A stretch of 64,000 nucleotides of DNA, taken from NCBI RefSeq assembly GCF_030815255.1, contig NZ_JAUSWN010000001.1, forward strand, positions 62,001-126,000. The letters are read 5' to 3'. Shown piece after piece: positions 8,126 through 16,363 of this stretch. Within the stretch, counting starts at the first letter, position 1; each line of letters starts with the position of its first letter. A model generated the notes under the pieces. That model made no database searches and was not told where the DNA came from. It saw only the letters and a list, made by a program, of their open reading frames with translations. Made by a program: the position numbers and the translations under genes. Source of the DNA: Hathewaya limosa (lineage in GTDB: Bacteria > Bacillota > Clostridia > Clostridiales > Clostridiaceae).

Positions 8126-8959
8126 ATGAAGCAAAATATTTTTAAGTTGTCGGCTGTTTATAAAGAGAAGCCATGGGGATATGAAAGATGGAATTTATGT
8201 TGCCATAATGAAGGAGAATGTATAATAGAGAATGGGATATTTAAAGGAAAAACCTTATGGAGTTATTTAGAATATAAACCATTCCCTCTTCTTATAAAGA
8301 CTATAAAGGCAGAGAAAAAATTATCTATTCAAGTTCATCCAGATGATCAGTATGCAAAGGTGGTTGAACATGATAGAGGAAAAAATGAATGTTGGTATAT
8401 ATTAAGTGCCAATAAAGATGCGTTTCTATATTGTGGATTAAAGCATGAAATTAGTGAACAAGAATTGAATCAAATTTTGTACAATGGCAAAATAGAGAAA
8501 TATTTAAATAAGGTATTCGTTAAACCGGGTGAATTTATCTATATTCCATCAGGGGTCATACATGCTATTGGTGGAGGAGTAAAATTACTTGAAATTCAAC
8601 AAAATAGTAATATAACGTATAGAATATATGATTATAATAGAGGAAGAGAACTTCATGTAAAAAAAGCTAGCGATGTAATTAGATTAGAAAAGAATTTAGA
8701 TATTAATAAGCTAAAAAGATTAGAAGTTTTTAATAGTGAAGATTTTATAATTAAAAAGGTCCTATTAGAAGATAAAATGGAAACATTTAATAGAGATAAG
8801 TTTGAAATTATATATATTGTAAGTGGAAAGGGAATTATAAAAGATTTATATGGATATAATGAAGACATTGAATTAATAGATGGTGATACTATATATATAG
8901 ATAAAAATACTTATTATTCTATTAAGGGACATTTAGAATATATATGTGTTATTTTTTAA
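8126..8959 (+). CDS. manA: Mannose-6-phosphate isomerase, class I
   Basis: This 277-residue cupin enzyme interconverts fructose-6-phosphate and mannose-6-phosphate. Class I (Firmicute short form) signatures are visible: EKPWGYERW near the start, KLSIQVHPDDQYA with the metal-binding Gln and His, ECWYILSA, FIYIPSGVIHAIG with the second His, and LLEIQQNSNITYRIYDYNR. Length fits the Bacillus-type family of about 315 or slightly shorter forms. The start ATG 8126 lies 13 nt after AGGGAG, a long spacing, and that site is inside a terminator hairpin. With manC it would supply GDP-mannose, but manC is broken here. Confidence 0.9.
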   Translation: MKQNIFKLSAVYKEKPWGYERWNLCCHNEGECIIENGIFKGKTLWSYLEYKPFPLLIKTIKAEKKLSIQVHPDDQYAKVVEHDRGKNECWYILSANKDAFLYCGLKHEISEQELNQILYNGKIEKYLNKVFVKPGEFIYIPSGVIHAIGGGVKLLEIQQNSNITYRIYDYNRGRELHVKKASDVIRLEKNLDINKLKRLEVFNSEDFIIKKVLLEDKMETFNRDKFEIIYIVSGKGIIKDLYGYNEDIELIDGDTIYIDKNTYYSIKGHLEYICVIF

Positions 8960-8999
8960 AAAAAGGCTTACTTCAAACAAAAATGAAGTAAGCCTTTTT
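8959..8999. terminator. Bidirectional terminator between manA and the SASP-like gene
   Basis: Arms 8959-8974 and 8984-8999 form a near-perfect stem flanked by A- and T-runs. It serves both convergent genes. Confidence 0.8.
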
Positions 9000-9000
9000 A

Positions 9001-9159
9001 TTACTTATTACATTTTTCAGCGCTTTTACCTAATTTTTTAGACTCGTTATTTGTACCCAGTTCATTTGCAGTTTCACACTTCATTTTTTGAAGTTGAGCT
9101 CTTGTTTTTTGCTTGGATTTTTTATTATCTTTACTGTTTTTATTATTTTTATGTGACAT
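9001..9159 (-). CDS. Small SASP-like basic spore protein, possibly degenerate
   Basis: The ORF from ATG 9159-9157 encodes 52 residues starting MSHKNNKNSKDNKK. After a Lys/Asn/Ser-rich head it has LQKMKCETANELG, which matches the first conserved block of alpha/beta-type small acid-soluble spore proteins (usual form KMKYEIANELG). The second conserved block (GGxMVKxM) is absent; the tail is KKLGKSAEKCNK. It may be a short DNA-coating spore protein or a decayed one. An in-frame ATG at 9204 would add 15 residues but has no ribosome site. The strong GGAGGT at 9193-9188 (minus strand) is 28 nt from ATG 9159, with a hairpin between. Confidence 0.6.
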   Translation of the reverse strand: MSHKNNKNSKDNKKSKQKTRAQLQKMKCETANELGTNNESKKLGKSAEKCNK

Positions 9160-9167
9160 TTTAAATT

Positions 9168-9193
9168 TCTCTTTAAAAAAGAGATACACCTCC
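9168..9193 (-). promoter_or_regulatory. Shine-Dalgarno followed by hairpin in the SASP-like mRNA leader
   Basis: GGAGGT is at 9193-9188. A perfect 7-bp stem with 3-nt loop occupies 9184-9168, before the ATG at 9159. Looping out the 17-nt hairpin leaves about 11 nt between ribosome site and start, a workable spacing. Confidence 0.55.
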
Positions 9194-9403
9194 TTAAAAG
9201 TCATTACAAAATTAGGTTACCCAAAATAAGAAATATATATGTTTTATATGAATAAAAAGTTTATAGAAAATATGAATTTTTTTTGGGCATTTGTAAAAAA
9301 TATTAAATATAAGATAGATATATGCAAATGAAGTAAGTAAAATTTAATATTAAAAATAAGTAAAAAAGTTAAGTGAAAAATAAAATTAAAGAAGGTGAGA
9401 GGA

Positions 9404-10432
9404 ATGACGGTTACTATAAATGATGTTGCTAGAGAAGCAGGAGTGTCTATTACAACTGTTTCAAGAGTTATAAATAATAATTATCCAGTTAAAAAGGAAA
9501 CAAGAGAAAAGATCGAGAAAGCTATAAAAAAGCTTAATTATAGACCTAATATTATGGCGAGAGGTTTAATAACTAAAAAAACTCATATTATAGGATTAAT
9601 AGTTTCATGTATTACAAGTTTTTTTATTTGTGACATTATAGAAGTCATAGAAAATGAACTTAAAAAAAGAGGATACAGTATCTTCTTGGGAATCATGGAT
9701 GGAGATGCAAAGGAAGAAGAGGATTTAGTGCATAATTTAATTGCTAGACAAGTGGATGGAATTATTATTATAGATCCATCAAGACAATGTTTAGAAAGTG
9801 AATTTTATAAAGAAATCTCCCGAAACATTCCTTTAATTATCGTAAATGCAATGGAGAAAATAGAAGGGTATAATTATATATGTTTTAATTCTGGAAATGG
9901 AATTAAGGAGGCATTTAAATATTTGATAGATTTAGGCCATAAAGAAATTTTATTTGCAAAGGGTGAAAGAAGTGTTTCTTATGAGGCGAAAACACAAGCA
10001 TATGAAAGTATAAGGGAACAATATAACATGGAATATAAGAAAGAATTAATTGTACCTGGTAATGGTGCGGGAATTAATGGCGACTTGGTAAATAGAACGG
10101 AAAGTGAATTTAAGAGGTTTTTAGAAGATAACAAGAAACCTACAGCAATTCTAGCGGCTAATGATTTAATAGCAATTGGAATATTAAATTATTGCAAGAA
10201 ATTTAATATTAAGATTCCCGAGGAATTATCTATTATAGGTTGTGATAATACATTAATATCTAATATTACGGTACCAATGATAAGTTCAATTGATCAAAAT
10301 GTAGAAGAACTTTCTAAAAAAGCAAGTAGTTATATAATTAAATTAATAGAAACTCAAAATAAAAGTAAAGTTCATATAACAATATCTTCAAAATTGATAA
10401 TAAAAGAAAGTTGTAATAAACCTTATAAATAA
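9404..10432 (+). CDS. LacI/GalR-family transcriptional regulator, probably of galTK
   Basis: This 342-residue repressor starts TVTINDVAREAGVSITTVSRVINN, the LacI helix-turn-helix, followed by the hinge helix NYRPNIMARGL. A periplasmic-binding-protein-like effector domain follows (RQVDGIIIIDPS, GHKEILFAKGE, PTAILAANDLIAIGIL, ELSIIGCDNT). The start ATG 9404 sits just after GGTGAGAGG; an in-frame GTG at 9395 is part of that ribosome site. It lies immediately before galT in the same direction but is separated by a terminator and promoter, so it is probably a galactose-responsive regulator. The effector is inferred. I found no clear palindromic operator at the galT promoter. Confidence 0.85.
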   Translation: MTVTINDVAREAGVSITTVSRVINNNYPVKKETREKIEKAIKKLNYRPNIMARGLITKKTHIIGLIVSCITSFFICDIIEVIENELKKRGYSIFLGIMDGDAKEEEDLVHNLIARQVDGIIIIDPSRQCLESEFYKEISRNIPLIIVNAMEKIEGYNYICFNSGNGIKEAFKYLIDLGHKEILFAKGERSVSYEAKTQAYESIREQYNMEYKKELIVPGNGAGINGDLVNRTESEFKRFLEDNKKPTAILAANDLIAIGILNYCKKFNIKIPEELSIIGCDNTLISNITVPMISSIDQNVEELSKKASSYIIKLIETQNKSKVHITISSKLIIKESCNKPYK

Positions 10433-10452
10433 TTTAAAAGTATATACTATTT

Positions 10453-10510
10453 AAGCACAAAATATTGCTATATATATCATATATATAGCAATTATTTTAT
10501 GCTTTTTTTG
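10453..10510 (+). terminator. Terminator of the LacI-type regulator
   Basis: An inner stem TTGCTATATATA/TATATATAGCAA and outer AAGCA/TGCTT pairing form a long hairpin followed by seven T. It immediately precedes the galT promoter. Confidence 0.75.
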
Positions 10511-10511
10511 T

Positions 10512-10541
10512 TTTACTCGCAATTAATGCATATGATATAAT
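10512..10541 (+). promoter_or_regulatory. Extended -10 promoter of galTK
   Basis: TATAAT at 10536-10541 is preceded by TGA (extended -10). TTTACT at 10512-10517 is a weak -35 with 18-nt spacing. The start codon is about 50 nt downstream. Confidence 0.65.
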
Positions 10542-10592
10542 ATTTTTAGAAATAAATTTAAATTTATGTGTTAAGTAAGGGAGCGGTTGGTT

Positions 10593-11588
10593 ATGGCAGA
10601 ATTAAGATGGAATCCCTTATTAGGGGATTGGACAATGGTTGCATCACATAGACAAAATAGACCACAAATGCCTAAAAATTGGTGTCCATTTTGTCCACAG
10701 TCAGGAAAGGTTCCAGTGGATTTTGAAGTTTATGAATATGATAATGATTTCCCAGCCTTAAGTATGAATCCACCTGTGCCAGATAATGTTGGAAGTGGAT
10801 TTTATAAAACTAAAGAATGTTATGGTAAGTGTGAAGTCATTCTTTATTCAAAAAAACATAATGCGGTTTTAAGTGAGCTATCACTTTCGCATGTAAGAAA
10901 ATTAGTGGATTTATGGTGTGAAAGATACATGAAGTTATCAGAAAATAAAAAAATTAAATATATTTTTGAATTCGAGAATAGAGGTGAAGAAGTAGGGGTT
11001 ACCATGCCACACCCACACGGTCAAATTTATGGCTATTCTGTAATGCCATTAAAGATACAAAAAGAATTACATAATTGTAAGAAATATTATGAAGATAACG
11101 ATGAGTGCTTAATTTGTAGAATGAATAAGGAAGAAAAAGAGTTTAAAGAAAGAGTAGTTATGGAAAATGAAGATTTTATAGCATATATACCTTTCTTTAC
11201 AGATTATCCTTATGGGGTATATATTACATCAAAAGAACATTATTCAAAAATGATTGATTTTAGTGATAGATCTAAAACTAATTTTGCTGATATTCTAAGA
11301 AAAATATCTGGTACATTTGATTCTTTGTTTGATAGAAAATTTCCATATATGATGTGTATACATCAAGCCCCTGTTAATTCCGAGGAATATGGAAATTATG
11401 ATGAATATTATCACTTTCATGTAGAATTTTATCCACCATTAAGATCTAAGGATAAAATTAAATTCAATGCTTCATCTGAGACAGGGGCTTGGGCGGCATG
11501 TAATCCAAGAGCGGTAGAAGAAACATCGCAAGAATTAAGAGAAGCATACGAAAGATTTTTAGATAAAGATAAAAAAAATAATAAATAG
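10593..11588 (+). CDS. galT: Galactose-1-phosphate uridylyltransferase
   Basis: This 331-residue HIT-superfamily enzyme exchanges UMP between UDP-glucose and galactose-1-phosphate in the Leloir pathway. It has the class I active-site motif MPHPHGQIYGY, with the nucleophilic His in HPHGQ. Zinc-type cysteines appear in WCPFCP near residue 32, and there is ECLIC around residue 175. A C-terminal YYHFHVEFYPP supplies the second histidine cluster. Start ATG 10593 is 9 nt after AAGGGAG; the in-frame TTG at 10587 is too close to it. galK follows after 24 nt, so the two are one operon. galE is not in the window. Confidence 0.95.
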   Translation: MAELRWNPLLGDWTMVASHRQNRPQMPKNWCPFCPQSGKVPVDFEVYEYDNDFPALSMNPPVPDNVGSGFYKTKECYGKCEVILYSKKHNAVLSELSLSHVRKLVDLWCERYMKLSENKKIKYIFEFENRGEEVGVTMPHPHGQIYGYSVMPLKIQKELHNCKKYYEDNDECLICRMNKEEKEFKERVVMENEDFIAYIPFFTDYPYGVYITSKEHYSKMIDFSDRSKTNFADILRKISGTFDSLFDRKFPYMMCIHQAPVNSEEYGNYDEYYHFHVEFYPPLRSKDKIKFNASSETGAWAACNPRAVEETSQELREAYERFLDKDKKNNK

Positions 11589-11612
11589 ATTTGATATAAA
11601 GGGAGTTATAAC

Positions 11613-12782
11613 ATGGAATGTAATGAACTTAAAGAGAAATTTATTGAGGTTTATGGCAATAACTCTACAGATGAGATACAATATTTTCATTCACCAGGAA
11701 GAGTAAATCTTATAGGTGAACATATAGACTATAATGGAGGACTTGTTTTTCCTTGTGCTTTAGATTTTGGAACATATGCTTTAGTTAGAAAAAGGAATGA
11801 TTCTAAGGTTAAATTATCATCTACCAATTTTAAATTACAGATAGAAGTGGATATAAATTCAATTGAATATAAGCAAGAGGATGATTGGGCAAATTACCCT
11901 AAAGGAGTAATTAAAGTAATAATGGACAAAGGATATAAAGCTAGCGGGATGGATATATTAATTAGTGGTGATATACCTAATGGTGCAGGCCTATCTTCAT
12001 CAGCATCTTTAGAAGTTTTAATAGCACATATTGTAAATGTACTATTTAATAATGGAAAAATTAATATGATAGATTTAGTTAAGTTCTCTCAAAAAGCTGA
12101 AAATAAATTTGTTGGCGTAAATTGTGGAATTATGGATCAATTTGCGGTAGGTATGGGTAAAAAAAATAAGGCTATTTTGTTAAACTGTAATACTTTAGAT
12201 TATATGTATGCAGATATAGATTTAAAAGAATATACCCTAGTACTTATGAATACAAATAAAAGAAGAGCATTAAATGAGTCTAAGTATAATGAGCGAAGAA
12301 GTGAATGTGATAAGGCATTAGATATTATAATAAAAGAAAAAAATATAAGTAATTTGTGTGAGCTTTCAAAAAAAGATTTTCAGCAATATGAGACATTATT
12401 AAAAGATGAAGTTTTAAGAAGAAGAGTAAAGCATGTAGTTTTTGAAAATATAAGAGTAAAAAAGGCATTTGAGGCATTGAATAATGGCAATTTAAGAGAG
12501 TTTGGAAATTTATTAATTGAATCACATAATTCATTAAAAGAATTATATGAAGTTACGGGCAAGGAACTAGATACTATAGTTTATGAGGCGTTAAAAATAG
12601 AAGGATGCATAGGAGCAAGGATGACAGGTGCAGGATTTGGTGGATGTGCTATAGCACTAGTTAAAAAGACTGAATTGGACAAGTTTAAAGAAGAAGTTAG
12701 CCGGGAATATAAAAAAGTTATAGGATATGAACCAAGTTTTTATTTTAGCGGTATAGGAGAGGGAACACGAAAATTATCATAA
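11613..12782 (+). CDS. galK: Galactokinase
   Basis: This 389-residue GHMP kinase phosphorylates galactose to galactose-1-phosphate. The galactokinase signature PGRVNLIGEHIDYNGG is near residue 30. The ATP-binding loop is PNGAGLSSSASLEV, CGIMDQFAVGMG contains the catalytic Asp region, and the C-terminal motif MTGAGFGGCAIALV completes the set. Length equals the usual 385-390. AAAGGGAG precedes the ATG by 8 nt. Together with mglBAC (uptake), the LacI-type regulator and galT it forms a galactose utilisation block. A clear terminator follows. Confidence 0.96.
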   Translation: MECNELKEKFIEVYGNNSTDEIQYFHSPGRVNLIGEHIDYNGGLVFPCALDFGTYALVRKRNDSKVKLSSTNFKLQIEVDINSIEYKQEDDWANYPKGVIKVIMDKGYKASGMDILISGDIPNGAGLSSSASLEVLIAHIVNVLFNNGKINMIDLVKFSQKAENKFVGVNCGIMDQFAVGMGKKNKAILLNCNTLDYMYADIDLKEYTLVLMNTNKRRALNESKYNERRSECDKALDIIIKEKNISNLCELSKKDFQQYETLLKDEVLRRRVKHVVFENIRVKKAFEALNNGNLREFGNLLIESHNSLKELYEVTGKELDTIVYEALKIEGCIGARMTGAGFGGCAIALVKKTELDKFKEEVSREYKKVIGYEPSFYFSGIGEGTRKLS

Positions 12783-12787
12783 TAATT

Positions 12788-12834
12788 AAAAAGGTGTTTT
12801 GGAAATATTTTAAAAATTTCCAAAACACTTTTTT
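12788..12834 (+). terminator. Terminator of galTK
   Basis: A long stem pairs AAGGTGTTTTGGAAAT-type sequence at 12790-12807 with 12814-12832 and ends in a T-run. Confidence 0.85.
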
Positions 12835-12959
12835 GTTAAAAATGTAAATAAATTTAGTAAAAAGTTTAAGTATTTTATATTAATATACGAAATATATTAG
12901 TGATCAAAATACATATAAATTTATTTATAAACATATGAAAATTTTCAAGGGGGATACAT

Positions 12960-15038
12960 ATGGTAATAGGTGATATAAGAAGAAAATTTAAAAATAATGT
13001 TTCTCTTAAAGGAAAAACACTAATATTGACAATTTCTATATTAGTTATATTTTTTATAGGAACAAGCTTATTTAGTTATCTTAGTGCTAAAAATTTATTA
13101 TTGAAAGAAATTGACGATAAGTTATATAAACAAATAGAGGCAATTTCAAATTCTATTAGAATTAAAGTTTTAAATAATAGTAAAGTTGTTCAATCATTAG
13201 TAAAGTCATCAGAATTTTTTACAGGTAAAGATTTAAATGAATATGGAGAATTAATAAAGGGAAATTTACAATTAAATGAAGATACTTTTGGTATGGGAAT
13301 TTGGTTTGAAAAAAACAAATATAAAGCTAATATAGAGCAGTTTGCACCATATGTATATAAAAAAGATGGTAGCTTAAAAGTGGAAAATGGAGCTAGACAA
13401 TATCCTCAGTATACCAAAGATGATTGGTATATAATGGGGAAGAATACGGAAAAAGGACGAGTTGGCTGGTCTAATGCTTATCCAGATCCAATAACTAATA
13501 TAAATATGGTAACAATATCAAGTCCTTTTTATAATAAGAGTGGAGAATTCATTGGAGTAGTAACAGGTGATATAGATATAAATAATATTATAGGTATGAT
13601 TAAAAAGATTAAGGTTGGAAAATCAGGAAGGGCATTTTTGATTTCAGAAAATGGAGAGTATATCTCTGATGAAGATAGCAGTAAAATAATGCATGTAAAT
13701 ATAAAATCAGATTCTAATAAAGGATTGGCAGCAATTTCTAAAAAAATTTTAAGTGAAAAAAGTGGAGAATTAAATTTTAAGGATATTAATGGAACAAGTA
13801 AAGTTGTATTTAAAGAAATACCAGAAACTAGATGGAGAGTTGGGATTATATTACCATTATCAGAAGTTAATGCGCCTTTAACAAAATTAATAAATACAAT
13901 CGGAATAATAGCAATAATAGCTCTTATAATAACAATTATATTTATTTTAATGGGTATAAAATATTTAATGAATCAGATTATTAAAGTAAATGATTTAAGT
14001 AAATCTATGTCTCAAGGAGATTTTACTAAAAATTTAGAGGTTGATTCTCAAGATGAACTAGGACAGATGGTAATTAATTTAAATACTATGGCCAATAAGC
14101 TAAGGACAATGTTTTTAAAAGTTAATGCAAATGTAGAACAGGTAGTTTCCTCTTCACAAGAACTTTCGGCTATAGCAGAAGAAAATTTATCTATGGTTGA
14201 ACAAAATTCTAATTCTATACAGGAACTGGCAGAAGGATCAGAAAAAATAGAAGAATTGACTAGAGAATCATTAGATATTGTTAATGAAATAAACAAAGGG
14301 GTAGAGCAAATAACTAATAATATCCAAGAGGTAGTAAATGCATCAGAAGAAACTTCACAAATTGCGGATAGAGGAAAAGAGGCTGTAAAAAATGCAGTTG
14401 AACAAATGGATAATATAGAAGCTTGTGTAAGTGAGTCAGCTGATGTAATAGATATATTAGGAACAAAATCACACAAGATAGGAGATATAGTATCTCTTAT
14501 AGAAAGTGTTTCTGAACAAACTAATTTACTTGCTTTAAATGCCGCTATAGAGGCTGCGAGAGCAGGTGAACATGGAAAAGGGTTTGCGGTGGTTGCTGAT
14601 GAAGTAAGAAAATTAGCAGAAGAAACTAAAAGTGCAACTTGCGATATTAGTGTTATAATAAAAGAAATTCAAAGTGAAGTAAAAAAAGCTGTGGTTAGCA
14701 TGGATGAAGGTAAAAAACAGGTCCAAAATGGTAATGTTATTGTACATGATGCAGGCGAAGCATTTGCTAATATATTTATGTCTATAGAAAATGTTTCAGA
14801 TCAAGTACATCAAGTTTCTGCCGTAATAGAGGAATTGTATGCAGGAATGGGAAATATGGTGGCCTCAATTGAAAATATGGCTAATATTTCAGTAGTTTCA
14901 ACACAATCTACCGAAACTATAGCTGCTTCATCACAGGAACAAAAAGCTTCCATGGATGAGGTTGCAGAATCAGCACAGTTACTTTCAAATATTGCAATGG
15001 ATCTACAAGAGGATTTTAGCAAATTTAAAGTTGAATAA
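12960..15038 (+). CDS. Methyl-accepting chemotaxis protein with dCache sensor domain
   Basis: This 692-residue chemoreceptor has a short cytoplasmic head, TM1 at about residues 19-41 and an extracellular double-Cache domain to about 310. TM2 follows (IIAIIALIITIIFILMG), then HAMP and the cytoplasmic signalling domain. The highly conserved tip SEQTNLLALNAAIEAARAGE and FAVVADEVRKLAEE are intact. The Cache part has DDWYIMGKNTEKGRVGWS...YPDP; the arginine usual before WY in amino-acid-binding dCache domains is not present, so the ligand may not be an amino acid. GGGGGA lies 6 nt before the ATG. It is monocistronic with its own terminator; no CheA/CheW genes are nearby. Confidence 0.94.
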   Translation: MVIGDIRRKFKNNVSLKGKTLILTISILVIFFIGTSLFSYLSAKNLLLKEIDDKLYKQIEAISNSIRIKVLNNSKVVQSLVKSSEFFTGKDLNEYGELIKGNLQLNEDTFGMGIWFEKNKYKANIEQFAPYVYKKDGSLKVENGARQYPQYTKDDWYIMGKNTEKGRVGWSNAYPDPITNINMVTISSPFYNKSGEFIGVVTGDIDINNIIGMIKKIKVGKSGRAFLISENGEYISDEDSSKIMHVNIKSDSNKGLAAISKKILSEKSGELNFKDINGTSKVVFKEIPETRWRVGIILPLSEVNAPLTKLINTIGIIAIIALIITIIFILMGIKYLMNQIIKVNDLSKSMSQGDFTKNLEVDSQDELGQMVINLNTMANKLRTMFLKVNANVEQVVSSSQELSAIAEENLSMVEQNSNSIQELAEGSEKIEELTRESLDIVNEINKGVEQITNNIQEVVNASEETSQIADRGKEAVKNAVEQMDNIEACVSESADVIDILGTKSHKIGDIVSLIESVSEQTNLLALNAAIEAARAGEHGKGFAVVADEVRKLAEETKSATCDISVIIKEIQSEVKKAVVSMDEGKKQVQNGNVIVHDAGEAFANIFMSIENVSDQVHQVSAVIEELYAGMGNMVASIENMANISVVSTQSTETIAASSQEQKASMDEVAESAQLLSNIAMDLQEDFSKFKVE

Positions 15039-15049
15039 TAGTTGTATTT

Positions 15050-15097
15050 AAAAAGAACCTTAGAAGATAAAAAAAAGTAGCTTCTAAGGTTCTTTTT
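15050..15097. terminator. Bidirectional terminator between chemoreceptor and glycosyltransferase genes
   Basis: A 17-bp stem formed by AAAAAGAACCTTAGAAG and its complement, with A/T tails on both sides, serves the convergent genes. Confidence 0.82.
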
Positions 15098-15111
15098 TAT
15101 GTTCAGATCTA

Positions 15112-16233
15112 TTACTTTTTTGAATATATTTTCTCATAAGCATCCAATGTTAATTTTGAGGTTCTTGTCCATGAGAATTCTTTTGCTCTTTTCTTAGATT
15201 TTTTGCTTAGGTTCTTCTGTAGTTCTTCGTCATTTAACAAAGTTTCTATGGAGTTTTGAAGCTCATTAAGACTATAGGGATTAATTAAAAGTCCACTATC
15301 ACCTACGACTTCTGGTATAGAAGTTATATTTGACGAAATTACTGGAGTTCCACAACTCATAGCTTCTAAAGGAGGGAGTCCAAATCCCTCATATAATGAA
15401 GGGTATATAAATGCAGTAGATGCGTTATAAAAAATTGGAAGTTCTTCTTCCGGAATAAACCCTGCGAATATAATATGTTTCTCCATATTTAAGTTTTTAA
15501 CTAATTTTATTAATTTTTGACTACTATCACGATAAGAACCTAGAATTACTAGAGAAAATTCTTCTTTTAAGTTTTTATAGGCTTTAGAAAAAGCTTCTAT
15601 TAGTGAATGTACGTTTTTTCTATCACTAAATCCTCCTAAATAAAGAGCGAATTTGTTTTTGATATTATATTTTTTACTTATAAAATCAAAACAATCTTTT
15701 TTATCTAATGGTTTAAAAATTTCATTAGCGGCTAGGGGGGTTACAAAAATTCTATCTTTTTCTATAGGAAAAAATCTAAGTATATCTTGTTTTGAATATT
15801 CAGAAACAGTTAAAATACCACCAGAATTCTGAATTATTAAGGGCATTTCTTTTAAAAATTTATTTAGATATCCTCTTCCTACAGTTTCTGGCATTATATA
15901 TGGTATTAGGTCATGTATGGTTACAAATTTTGTACAATCTATTTCATCGCTTAATCCAATTCCGTTTTGAGGGATATGGTATATATCAATTTTTTCATTT
16001 TTAAAATTAGATGGGAAAAAATATTGTTGAAAAAATCTGTGGTGTTTTGATGAGGTCATTATACAATGACAATTTTCTTTTATATATTTCTTATAACCAC
16101 TTCCAGACCAATATAAGTAGTAATTATTATTAGTTTTAAATTTTAAAAGATTTTTTAAAAGGTTATTTGTATATGTTCCTATGCCGGTTCCATGATACCA
16201 GTTTATCCCCCTACAATCTATAGCAACTTTCAT
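15112..16233 (-). CDS. GT4-family glycosyltransferase (CotSA-like, spore coat cluster)
   Basis: This 373-residue GT-B fold glycosyltransferase begins MKVAIDCRGINWYHGTGIGT, the glycine-rich N-terminal loop of family 4. The C-terminal half has LYLGGFSDRKN and the EX7E donor-binding motif in PSLYEGFGLPPLEAMSCGTP. No membrane segment is seen, so it acts in the cytoplasm. The ribosome site AAGGAG is 8 nt before ATG 16233. It diverges from a CotS-family gene at 16364. In Bacillus subtilis cotSA, a GT4 gene, sits with cotS, so a role in spore-surface glycan or coat protein glycosylation is likely. A close paralogue lies at 21011-22123. Confidence 0.88.
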   Translation of the reverse strand: MKVAIDCRGINWYHGTGIGTYTNNLLKNLLKFKTNNNYYLYWSGSGYKKYIKENCHCIMTSSKHHRFFQQYFFPSNFKNEKIDIYHIPQNGIGLSDEIDCTKFVTIHDLIPYIMPETVGRGYLNKFLKEMPLIIQNSGGILTVSEYSKQDILRFFPIEKDRIFVTPLAANEIFKPLDKKDCFDFISKKYNIKNKFALYLGGFSDRKNVHSLIEAFSKAYKNLKEEFSLVILGSYRDSSQKLIKLVKNLNMEKHIIFAGFIPEEELPIFYNASTAFIYPSLYEGFGLPPLEAMSCGTPVISSNITSIPEVVGDSGLLINPYSLNELQNSIETLLNDEELQKNLSKKSKKRAKEFSWTRTSKLTLDAYEKIYSKK

Positions 16234-16306
16234 GAAATCACTCCTTAAAATTTATAAAATATCCCTTATATAATAATATATTAATATATGTCTAAAAGTG
16301 TGCTAT

Positions 16307-16335
16307 CACAATAATTAAATAGTTTTCATATATTG
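16307..16335 (+). promoter_or_regulatory. Sigma-K-like promoter of the first CotS gene
   Basis: CAC (16307-16309), a 17-nt spacer, then CATATATTG (16327-16335) fit the mother-cell SigK pattern AC-N(15-17)-CATAnnnTA with one mismatch. The start codon is 29 nt downstream. The yabG promoter has the same layout. Confidence 0.5.
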
Positions 16336-16363
16336 AAATAGAGTAATTATGTGGGGGTAATAT

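Noticed and set aside
12841..12900. Possible SigD motility promoter before the chemoreceptor
   Set aside because: TACGAAAT is too far from GCCGATAA and the -35 spacing is not convincing.
14048..14476. 142-codon open frame antisense to the chemoreceptor
   Set aside because: Its serine/threonine-rich sequence is the mirror of the repetitive MCP coiled coil; no start signal or homology.
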